NCBI GenBank assembly: GCA_965153355.1 | Contig: OZ231127.1 | Coordinates: 60,016,001 to 60,080,000, forward strand | Length of the DNA: 64,000 nucleotides | Direction of reading: 5' to 3' | Source: Flaccisagitta enflata | Taxonomy: Eukaryota > Chaetognatha > Sagittoidea > Aphragmophora | In this document: piece after piece, positions 55,521 through 64,000 of the stretch | Layout of the letters: every line of letters begins with the position of its first letter | Position numbering within the stretch: the stretch's first letter is position 1 | Program-made: the position numbers and the translations under genes | The notes under the pieces: generated by a model | Told to the model about the DNA's origin: nothing | Database searches by the model: none | The model's input: only the letters and a program-made list of their open reading frames with translations

Positions 55521-55736
55521 TTTTTAGTCTCGTGCACGCGACTCTATGACCCGCTCTGTCCGTCTGTCGGTCGGTCGGTCGGTCTGTCCGTCACTTTGCT
55601 TTTTTTGTCGTTTTACGCTTTTTTAAGTTTTTTGAAGTAAATTTAAGTAAATCTAAGTTTTATCTTTTGGTCTTTAGGTCTTTTAGTCTTTTAGTCTTCA
55701 AGACCGCACGCGACTTGTAACGCGATGGCCTTGTTA
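55521..55736 (-). mobile_element. Family A terminus plus short tandem repeat and second terminus
   Basis: TTTTTAGTCTCGTGCACGCG, GACTCTATGACCCGCTCTGT, GGTCGGTCGG, TTAAGTTTTTTGAAGTAAA, a TTAGGTCTTTTAGTC tandem run, CGCACGCGACTTGTAACG, GGCCTTGTT. The tandem run and second end resemble bases 1-100 of the window. Confidence 0.65.
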
Positions 55737-58700
55737 AGAATAATACTATCAAATTTTACATTAGAAAGCTTAGCATTTAAGCTTTCCTTGGTTGTTCTTA
55801 CTTTTCCAATACTCCTAATATTTCAGGTGTATTGGTCAAAAGACAAAACGTAGTTCATGATTTTATGAGCGCTCAAGCGTGAAATACACTAAGTCTGAGA
55901 ATGAAACGTGTTCGTGATATTTTTTCTCTAAGTGGCGGAAATTGTCGTGACTTTTTTTACCCAAACTTTGAAAGCTCATATCTCTTGAACGGATTGACGG
56001 AATGACTTGATTTTTGTATGGTAACATTATTTGACCTTGTTTACTAATATGTGAAGATTCAAGAAATTTCAGATATTGCAACCAGCCAAACCAGCCTACC
56101 TATCCAAAAATTTCAAATAAGCCTAGCAAAAAAAGTGTTCTATGAAATTTTTTGAAATTTTGCGTGAATAACCATCCAACCCCTGGACAAATCCTGGGTG
56201 AGTTGTATGACGATCACATGATTACTTTGGCCGTAATCACATGAAACATTTTTTTCATTAGAAAGCTATTCAGTACTAGTCTACAGATTCCAAAGCAAAG
56301 CTCCTAATGTGGAATGTTAATGATGAATCCATCCTTTGATGTCATCTTAATAACAGCATCGCATATTTGCTCCTTGGTCTGAGCGTCTTTGTCTTCAAAA
56401 AAAAATAAATTAATTCTTACTGGCGAGGATATCGTTGGCCTTTTGTTTTTTTCCAAACCGCCAACAAACTCAATCTCAAATTCTTGAAATCTGAGTCGGT
56501 AACTCGTCATTGGGTTTGCTCGGCTCTGAGCTAGACCATAAACTCGCGGTTACATTTTTCTGTCACTAAACATGCGTCAGATTCTCGAACCGGTGTCATC
56601 CTTGTTCTGAGCTTTGTTCTTGGCTTTGTTCTTCGCCTTGTTAATGAGCGAAATCCTTAATTCTGAGATCTTCGAGGCTGGAGGTTTACGAGCCCCAGAA
56701 CCCAGAGCTGTGATTGGCTATTGCAAAATGACATGATCGCTCATTGGCTGGCATATCATATGTTTGTGAGAATCACAAGTAGTTACGTTAAATGTAGGGA
56801 ATCGTGGCAGCCAATAGCATCATTTTAAAGTTACAAACAGCTAATCAGGAAATTATGATCGGTATTGGAAGGTTACGTCACTAACTGGTTGACTGTTTTT
56901 GTATCAAGAGCCGCTGAGATGTTGTTACCTTTCCAAGCAATGAGAAAACGGGTTTCTTTAGTTGAGGGATAATTAGAGTTGGGATTTTCCCATGCAATGT
57001 GATATATGACAAACCCGGTGAGTCCAGGGACTTCAAGAAACACTAGAAATCATGATAATTCAAAATGACCAATCCTCGCTATTCTTACTCAACGAATTCC
57101 GTTCTCTAGCGAAGCTTTCAGGCGACGGAACTTAGTAGAGTGTGTTTTAAGGATCTCTTTTGAGCGGCGGTTCTTTTCATGAATGCTGCAGTTAATACTA
57201 TTCTTTTCCATTGTATCTCCGTGCTAATTCAGGTTTGTCTGTAATGAGCAAATTTGCCAAAAACCGGTCCACAATTCATTTTGTTGAAAAAAATTCCAAG
57301 AGCTCGACGACTTTAAGTATGACTGGCCGTCATTCATTTGGATTGATTTCCCATTGTTTGCTTTTAACACACCTACATTTTACCATACATGTTTAAAAAA
57401 TGGCTAAATAACTAAGAGTTAACACAGAAACTTTGCTGCACTAGTAGCCAGTGTAAAAGTAAGAAACGGGATGAGATGATTGTACATGTAGAAACTGACA
57501 TGTTCAAAGAAAAATACAAACACCGTCAAATGGGAATCCTTAATTCAGGAATAATTTAACATGCACATTTTTTTTCTATTTAACATGAAGATGATAAAAA
57601 GAGGGGATGATACAGCCAGACTTTCAAAACATATAGTATAGTTACAACTTGCACGTATGTTTGGAAAGTTATGATGAGAAAAGCTTTGAAACCCAAAATG
57701 TTTCAACTCGAGAAATTTTTAAAACAAATGTAAAAGACTCCCCTCTTTGAACCAACCTTTTGAAGATGACATTTGCTTCCAGTATAATGGGCCAAACGAA
57801 TTATTTAAGATTACTACGATTCGAAACTTTCTAAATTATTAAATTACACACTAATTTGTCATTTTGTTTCCTTTTAAATGTCTGCACGAATTGACTAGTA
57901 CGACTAGATGAGGACGCAAGAAAAAATCAGTCATGACTCGAATAAAAAGTTAGGGATTGAATTGCATGACTCATCAATTTTTGTTTGTTTGTTGATTTTA
58001 ATAGTGAAAAATAAATAAAATCGTTGATCTAAAAACGAGAGAAGCTGAAGACGAACAAGAAACTTGATTACAAGACGAGCAGGAAGTCATTGCAATATGC
58101 AAATAAGTTTGGTTGCCAAGCGAACAATGAGGAAGATTAGAAACAAAACCAAACAATTTCGTCAAACACTACAACTCAATGGAATCTTAAAAAGTTACTT
58201 GAAATGGTCTTATTTTTAGCTCAAAGAAACACTTTAAGGCATTGTTTCTAAGCAAGAACCACATGGTTTTGTTTCATTGGACTAGATATCTTAGAATATT
58301 AATTTTTTACAAAAGAGGAATTTGATGAAAAATTTGATGATGGTATACCTCAGTTGGAAACATAGCTATTTACAAATATTTCTAAAGGTAAAATGAGGAG
58401 CTATAACATTTCCATTGCCATCGTTAAAAAAATGGATGTAGTGGTAAAAAAAAGTTTGGCAGTTTTTAGAGCGTCTTATTAAAGAGAGGCAACCAGCCAA
58501 TGAATGCACGATTTCCTGCTCCGACCTTATTTCTTTTTTTTTCGTTCGTTATAAGTAAGGAAAAATAGTGTCATGAATCTTTATTTTGAAATATGAAAAT
58601 AGTAGTTGAAAGCCTCTTTTTCTAGGGACAGAAATGAGCGAAAAAAAGAAATTGTGAGATCATAATTTTCCTGATGAAATTCACTGAAGATAAAAACTAA

Positions 58701-60740
58701 AAATTATGAAATTGATAATTTGACGAAATAACTTTTCTATGTCGCTGCGTTACTCAGTGGTATTTTACAGTAGTAAATGCAAGAAGGACAAACATGATTT
58801 GTCCCAATAAAAAATGGGGGAAATACGGTAGTATATGTAATACTGCTGGGATTCCAATTTTTCTTTCTTGACAACTACAAAAGCAATCAAATTTAGTCAA
58901 TACATGCCTCATGTACGTTTTTTCTCCTTTTCAAAAAAAATAAAACCTTTGCCTGCTAAAAACATACAGAACAACAATAATTTGTTCTAATTTTCTTTCT
59001 TTTTTATAGTCTAAGAACTTAGAAGAAAGGTACATCTACGTGCATAAGAATGGCCGAACCTACAGACAAAGAAGAGGGGCTGCTTTTAAAAGAGAGAAGG
59101 GGAGCAAGGAAGAAATGGCAGAGTTTAGCGGTATTATATATTAGAAACAAAAAAAAAATATGTCACTCCACCACGTGAAAAAAAGGGGAAGAAAAGAAAA
59201 GAAAAACATTCTTAATAGGAAACGGTTTTTTGGGAGATTTTTTCGTACTAATGGAATAGTGGAGAATCGTGTGAGTTGAAAAGAAGACAACAATTTCCTT
59301 TTAGACCTGACCATCATCTTATATGCTTCTTGAAATTTTCCCAAAGAACCATCATTACTATATCATAATTACATGTACGTAAGTTGAATTAGAATCCTTA
59401 TTTCTAATTTTTGAAAAAATATGACAAGTCTGGGTCTTGAAAATTCAGTCTTTGAAACAGAAGCTCAACAGCTCCTATAGCTACATGTAACTTAGTACAA
59501 CGCATAATTGATATCAAGAACAAGAAAACTTGGTTTCACAGAAGAATCGCCATTTCTTTATACACAAGAATTTCAACGCTATGAGAGGAGAGAGAGAGAA
59601 TGAAAGAGAAAGAAAGTGAAAGTTTTTTTTCCTTTCGACTTCTTGTTTTTTGGTTGCTTCGCTTTCAATCCAGGAGAGAAACACTCATTTCATAACTTAA
59701 CGATATACTTCCAAGATTTACAATTATGACTGAATACGGAATGTGGGATTTTTTGGTTTTAAGGATCTTTATTGTACTCGGCTCGAGTGAGACGACACTA
59801 AACAAAATTTATGAGACTTCGACTTATAAATCTCATATATATGATCATATGCATACATTTTGGTCACTATTAAATTAAAAAGATATCAACTGCACAGTTT
59901 TATTCATAAAGAATTTTCTCCAAAAGAATCATTGTAAAAATGTTAATAAAAACTTTGTTCAGTGCCATCATCGCCTTTGTTTTTGCGAGAGAAATTGAGA
60001 GAAAAAAATACAACATCCATGATTAGATACAAGACAGCTTAACGGATGTCTCAAAAGCTGAATAAAATTAATTTCGCAATGACATTAATCCATATTTATG
60101 AAGTGTTTTTTTTTTTTTGGTTGATGTGGGTGTGTTTGTGTGATATTTGTTTCAGCAATGTCTAAGGATGATGAAACAAATCATGTATCTAATGAGAAAA
60201 CTACGCCATTCAAACGTAAATGTTTTGTTTTGTCTCCTAGACTTGTTTGACGGGTATGCAAACAAGGCATGCCACAATGCGACACAACGGGCAGATTAAA
60301 AGAAAAACAAATGGTCAATATCATATACATTTTTATCAACGTTATAATGAAAAAAAAGGTTAGTCATTCTTTTTGATGTATAGTTTTGTCAAAAATAGAT
60401 CTTCGCTGATTAGTCAAAAAAAAAAAAAAAAAAAAACGAAAGTGAAAAAGTGATTTTTTTTCTCGCTGTTCAAACGTAAATTTTTCCCCCTTCAATTCAT
60501 TTTTGGAGAGACAGAAATGTAGCTTAAAAAAAGCTTCAATAAGCCAAAATTTGAGCACAAAACACGGAAGCAGTCGAGAACATTTGATGATTATGAGTTT
60601 GCGTAAAAGAGAAGCGTTGTCAGGACAACGATGACCACAAATGACGAGCATGAATGACGATGACGGCGATGAAGCGATTCTTATGATTATGATGCGGTGA
60701 TGAAGATTATGAGTATGGGCTTGAAGCGTATGATGGGTGA
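55737..60740. other. Quiet AT-rich stretch
   Basis: No dispersed family copies, MITEs or long microsatellites were recognised, apart from a passage near 55,960-56,110 that faintly resembles the 27 kb tandem unit. Only the 68-residue frame at 56,304-56,510 stands out. It may be intron or intergenic DNA. Confidence 0.4.
56304..56510 (-). CDS. Hypothetical 68-residue reading frame, not low-complexity
   Basis: This is a complete ATG-to-TAG frame of 68 residues on the minus strand, one of very few in the quiet right part of the window not built from simple repeats. It begins MTSYRLRFQEFEIEFVGG and ends MTSKDGFIINIPH, with an acidic/basic middle (EDKDAQTKEQICDAV). A T-rich run ending in GAAG just before the EDKDAQ segment could instead be a splice acceptor, making only the last ~29 residues a terminal exon. 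Upstream on this strand (56,710-56,820) are CCAAT motifs in both orientations, compatible with a promoter but also expected by chance. No family is recognised. Confidence 0.3.
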   Translation of the reverse strand: MTSYRLRFQEFEIEFVGGLEKNKRPTISSPVRINLFFFEDKDAQTKEQICDAVIKMTSKDGFIINIPH

Positions 60741-60754
60741 GTGGCGAGAGCGAG

Positions 60755-60818
<64 letters not shown>
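60741..60818. repeat. (GA)n microsatellite
   Basis: GAGC start then pure GA. Confidence 0.95.
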
Positions 60819-60821
<3 letters not shown>

Positions 60822-60827
60822 GCTTTA

Positions 60828-60870
60828 AGATGAATCCCGCGGGACGTCTGAGAATGACGTCCCGCTGCTA
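60828..60870. repeat. Short palindrome around GCGGGACGTC
   Basis: CCCGCGGGACGTCTGAGAAT and GACGTCCCGC form a small hairpin between the GA and GTT arrays. Confidence 0.6.
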
Positions 60871-60871
<1 letters not shown>

Positions 60872-60960
<89 letters not shown>

Positions 60961-60962
60961 GC

Positions 60963-60993
<31 letters not shown>
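60872..60993. repeat. (GTT)n microsatellite
   Basis: About 40 GTT units with one GCT; the poly-Asn frame on the minus strand is its translation. Confidence 0.95.
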
Positions 60994-61781
60994 ATTCGCA
61001 ATCGAGATCTTCTTGCTCATCTCTAATGAGTTTATCTCGTGGAATTGTTGAGATGAGAGATTGTGCAAGATTCCAATAGTAAAATTTAACAATTTGAAAA
61101 AAAATGCTGGGATGCCAAAGAAGCAAAGCTGAGCCAGAGCAAAGAAATTTCTCATTAAATCATATCCTATATGCTATGGAAGTGAGAGAAAGTGAAAGTG
61201 TCTTACCCCATTTTCAGCGCAAAATCTTAGAAGTTTTGAATACTGTCTATCCTGGCTCCTTTCCTTAACCACAAAATGCATTGTGATGTAAGGTTAGGTC
61301 CATTCAGCCTTCGACTAAAAGAGCCCTCCCCTCATGGAAATTACAACCAAATAATCTATATGAAACAAAATATTCTTTCTGGTGCCAATTCGCCAAGGCC
61401 AAGAAATGATGAATAAGTTCAAAGAAAAAAGTTAGTCAAAGGAGAACGGATGCACGTGCGCCTGCGCGTGCGCATGAGAGATACTCGGCGATTGAAATAG
61501 TCGCGTGCACGTCACCAGAATGTATGTAACTTTGACTCCTTTCTTTTTCTTTTGAATCATTCCTTGTTTCGGCCATGGTGTTTTGGTTGTTTGTTTTGTT
61601 TTGTTTTTTCCTTCTTCCTGCATTTCTTTTTTTTTTGGGTTGAGTCGTTTCGTTTGTAAGCGGTCGATATTTTATTTTCTCCTCTTACACAACGATGTTT
61701 TGAACGACGCAAGTGTTAGTCTCGTTTTTGGTTTGTTTGTTTTGTTTTGTTTCATATATTTGTTTTTCATTCGTCGCGAAT
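60994..61781. other. Possible 3' flank of the terminal exon; no other gene seen
   Basis: AATAAA on the minus strand near 61,670 may be a polyadenylation signal. A TGCGCGTGCGCA motif at 61,463-61,474 matches the NRF1 consensus. GTCGCGTGCACG at 61,500 is a family A end fragment. Confidence 0.4.
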
Positions 61782-61907
61782 TTACATCTTCGTGTTCTCG
61801 ATGGTGTTAGTAGACCCAACGTAGTCTTCGCTGCCTCCGTGCCATCCCGCGCCTCCGTCTTTCTTAATATGCGCGTAATTGGCCGTGATCGTGACGAGGA
61901 AGTGAAT
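61782..61907 (-). CDS. Probable last coding exon of an unidentified gene
   Basis: On the minus strand a strong acceptor (TTTATCTTTGTCTTCAG) is followed by 41 codons and a TAA stop. In this frame the codons are mostly C- or G-ending (ITANYAHIKKDGGAGWHGG region), in contrast with the AT-rich surroundings, and the GC-rich block stops close to the stop codon. The peptide starts hydrophobic (IHFLVTITANYAHI) and becomes Gly/Ser/Thr-rich (GGSEDYVGSTNTIENTKM at the end). I do not recognise the family. An AATAAA motif on the same strand near 61,670 could serve polyadenylation. Earlier exons would lie at higher coordinates, perhaps outside the window. A second open frame runs through the same block (61,685-61,975, minus) but reads into Lys/Thr-rich low-quality sequence, so the frame ending in TAA is preferred. 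Exon phase is an inference. Confidence 0.45.
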   Translation of the reverse strand: MHFLVTITANYAHIKKDGGAGWHGGSEDYVGSTNTIENTKM

Positions 61908-62275
61908 CTGAAGACAAAGATAAAAGAAAATTTCAATGTTTGATTATCATTGCCTTTAACGTAAAACAGTTTCACTTAAATCTCTCTGTCCTCGTAAATT
62001 CTTCTTTGTCCATGGTGCATAGTGAATGTAGCATGATACTTTGACATCTTCTGCCATGCCCAGGAGAAAAGTTAGATGCTAATAGCTAGCAATAGTGAAA
62101 CATTCTAAGTTAAACTTTAATACTGTAAATACTTTAATACTGTACTGTACTGCACTGACACCCAGGCCGTCCATGGACGGCCCTGTCTGTCGGGCTGGAA
62201 AGTCTGTCGGGCTGGAAAGTCTGTCGGGCTGATGATTCAGTGAAAAAATTGAAGAAGGAAAGAATGTAGAGAAAT
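61908..62275. other. No gene seen; short tandem and palindrome
   Basis: GGCCGTCCATGGACGGCC (62,165-62,182) is a perfect palindrome, followed by three copies of GTCTGTCGGGCTGGAAA-type sequence (62,184-62,232). Confidence 0.6.
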
Positions 62276-62776
62276 AGTCGCAAAAGCGTTAGATGGTCAG
62301 CGGTACCCGTTGCCCCTATGTGAGTGTATGGTGGTGTGAGGTGGTTAGAGGGGCAGCGGCCCCGAAGGAGCCGATGACCTATGCTGTTTTTATTTGGGCC
62401 TCAAGGATGGAATTAGGGCATGGAGGCTGGAATGGGGGCCTTGAGGCTTGGATTAGGGCCTTGAGGCTGGGAATTGAGCTTCGAGGCTGGGATTTCAGCT
62501 TCAAGGCTAAGATTTGAGCTTCAAGGCTGGGATTTGAGCTTTGAGGTTGGGATTTGAGCTTTGGGGCAGGGATTTGAGCTTGGAAGCTGGTATTTGAGCT
62601 TCGAGGCGGGGATTTGAGCCTTGAAGATAGGATTTGGGTCTCGAGACTAGGATTTGGGTCTTGAGGGGGGGGGGGGGAAGGAGAAGAAGGAGAAGAAGGA
62701 GAAGAAGAAGAAGGAGAAATTTCCCCTATGTGTAAAAGCATAGGTCATCGGCCCCTTCGGGGCCGCTGCCCAAAAA
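62276..62776 (+). mobile_element. Family C element, subtype 1 (copy C6)
   Basis: N (AAGCGTTAGATGGTCAGCGG, TACCCGTTGCCCC, GTGTGAGGTGGTTAGAG), M (GGGCAGCGGCCCCGAAGG, GCCGATGACCTATGC, shortened), a ~20 bp minisatellite (GGCTGGGATTTGAGCTTCGA, 62,398-62,660), a G run and GAAGGA units, then M' (TTTCCCCTATGTG, AAAGCATAGGTCATCGGCCC, CTTCGGGGCCGCTGCCC). Confidence 0.82.
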
Positions 62777-62879
62777 AAGGAGAAAAAAGGGTGATGTTGG
62801 GGAAGTCAATCCCGTCACTTGTTTTTTCCCCGCAAAGACAAATGTTCAATTCTAGCTTACTCAAGCTTAAACATATAAA

Positions 62880-62985
62880 ACCAAACCCGCACCTGGCCCC
62901 AACCCTACTCCTAATACCCACCCTAACCCTAACTCTAAAAATCACCCCATCCCTAACCCTCACCCCACCCCTAACCCTAAAACAT
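62880..62985. repeat. Degenerate CCCTAA-type tract
   Basis: Repeated ACCCTAACC/CCCTAACCCT words interspersed with variants, similar to interstitial TTAGGG-type telomeric or CCCTAA satellite sequence. Confidence 0.6.
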
Positions 62986-63103
62986 TACCCGATTAAAAAC
63001 ACCTAAAAACAAAAGACACGGATTGACATCGCTAACGTGACCGAAAAGGGAAGAGAAAAAAAAATGAAGGGGGAAACATTGTTTTTGTTTTCTAAGAGCT
63101 AGC

Positions 63104-63286
63104 TTAAGCATAAAAAGGCTTAGTAAATGGAATAAAAGGTGCAAGGCATAGGTTTATTATGTCGGGCTTGAAGTTGCTGTCGGACTTGAAATCAGCCTGG
63201 ATGTCCCTGACTTTTTCGCTCCCCTTCACCGATGCTAACGGGCCATTGGACTGACGGATGGACGCAAACAATATCAGTTGACACAT
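63104..63286 (-). CDS. Hypothetical 60-residue reading frame or exon
   Basis: A minus-strand open frame ends at TAA. Its central part (GPLASVKGSEKVRDIQADFK) uses mixed, coding-like codons and is neither repetitive nor low in complexity. A possible acceptor (ATCCGTCAG) precedes the SNGPLAS segment, so it could be a terminal exon of about 48 codons rather than a whole gene. The GGATGGAC-like bases beside the acceptor resemble the tetranucleotide arrays of the dispersed element family, which weakens the case. Function unknown. Confidence 0.22.
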   Translation of the reverse strand: MCQLILFASIRQSNGPLASVKGSEKVRDIQADFKSDSNFKPDIINLCLAPFIPFTKPFYA

Positions 63287-63390
63287 GACTCTTTTGTTTT
63301 CTCAGTAAAGAAAAGGGAAATAATGACGCTAGATTTCACTAGCACTAGCGTTTTTGTTCTCGGCTCATGGCCAAACAAAAGCCTATCGCT

Positions 63391-63540
63391 TTTTAGTTGC
63401 GGACACGCAACTCTATAAGAGGCTTTGTCCGTCCGTCCGTCCGTCCGTCCGTAATGATCGAGTTGGAAAGTATGAAAACGCGCATTTCCGCCCCTGCCCA
63501 CCCGTCCGCAACTGGTGGCCGTGTATCCGGCCTTGTTTTT
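63391..63540 (-). mobile_element. Family B/A element, inverted, compact
   Basis: TTTTTAGTTGCGGACACGCA, ACTCTATAAGAGGCTTTGTC, a CCGT array, GTTGGAAAGTATGAAAACGC, CGCCCCTGCCCACCCGTCCG, GGCCGTGTATCCGGCCTTGT. Both ends are present within 150 bases, making it the shortest complete copy in the window. Confidence 0.85.
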
Positions 63541-64000
63541 GTTACATCACCATCGATCTGTTACTGTTGGGGGCTGTGATGTGTCCGTCTGTTCGTCCAT
63601 CAGACCGGCACGATCCAGTCAATTAAGATACAAATGCCGACTGGTATTGCTCCACCTAGGTGCTTGTGGATTTATCGGGAAAAAATTCGAAGTCAGTCTT
63701 CGATTTTTTGGCATATTTGAGAGAAACATGATTTTCATTTTCTTATGAGAAAGTTGGGAAATTCATCCAGCTAATTGGGTTCTCCAATAGTAGGCTCAAT
63801 AAAGGAGTGTATTTATGTTTGTTTGAGTATGCAAATACAAAAAAACATGTTTTTGAGCATTCTAGCTCATTTAGCTTATTTAGCTCAGTCTTTTTTTTTT
63901 CTGATTTTAAATGCGATAAATGAATAATTAAGCAGTTATAAGAAAGCATGTCAGTGAGCAAAGCGGCTCATTTGTGAGGGTGTTTTTAAGTATTATAGCT
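63541..64000. other. No gene seen
   Basis: AT-rich. GCTCATTTAGCTTATTTAGC near 63,865 is a small tandem. Confidence 0.4.

Noticed and set aside
60868-61155. Poly-asparagine protein on the minus strand
   Set aside because: The Asn run is the GTT array, and the N-terminal part (MRNFFALAQLCFFGIPAFF) has no recognisable domain or coding-like codon bias.

Overview
This is animal-type nuclear DNA, probably from an invertebrate. It is AT-rich, packed with dinucleotide, tetranucleotide and GTT microsatellites, and full of palindromic, TA-flanked non-autonomous elements. Its one clearly recognisable coding piece is a spliced exon of a class A G-protein-coupled receptor on the minus strand (22,228-22,394). 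I saw no rRNA, tRNA, bacterial operon, CRISPR array, or transposase or reverse transcriptase reading frame. Most long open frames are translations of simple repeats and are left out. The species cannot be fixed from sequence alone.

Layout. 0-12 kb: two head-to-tail copies of a dispersed element (386-825), a 2.3 kb inverted-repeat element filled with a 20 bp minisatellite (2,120-4,418), a palindromic MITE (5,272-5,674), long CT arrays, an AAC tract and a stem-loop minisatellite element (11,240-11,675). 12.6-17.84 kb: a large imperfect palindrome of ~320 bp units with a 609 bp palindromic MITE at its exact centre and an 831 bp MITE in its right arm. 17.9-25 kb: more dispersed elements, a GA-GT-GA compound microsatellite, the GPCR exon, a 551 bp MITE and a ~65 bp tandem array. 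25.05-34.96 kb: a second, noisier inverted repeat with arms of 3.8-4.7 kb around a ~1.35 kb spacer. ~30.2-52.0 kb: sequence of different character, with only degraded copies of the local families, TA and GT tracts, a GC-rich island and several short coding-like open frames; its assembly should be doubted before its biology is interpreted. 52-64 kb: a tandem hairpin, a 1.25 kb inverted repeat, another stem-loop minisatellite element, a quiet AT-rich stretch, a probable last coding exon on the minus strand (61,782-61,907), a complete stem-loop minisatellite element (62,276-62,776), and a dispersed element near the end.

Two dispersed families dominate, and I name them only for this window. Family A/B has one end reading like GGCCGGATACACGGCTAC or AACAAGTGACGCGGGGTC, an internal tetranucleotide array (GGAC/CCAA type) before CAAAGC, and an end carrying the palindrome GTCGCGTGCACGCGAC plus AAAAA. 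Family C has the order N-M-(minisatellite)-M', where M and M' are inverted copies of a GGGCAGCGGCCCC... module and N is a one-sided module (GGTCAGCGGTACCC). Different C copies carry different tandem repeats between similar ends. These families, the TA-flanked MITEs and the two nested inverted repeats are the most interesting content; the GPCR exon is the only confident protein-coding feature.
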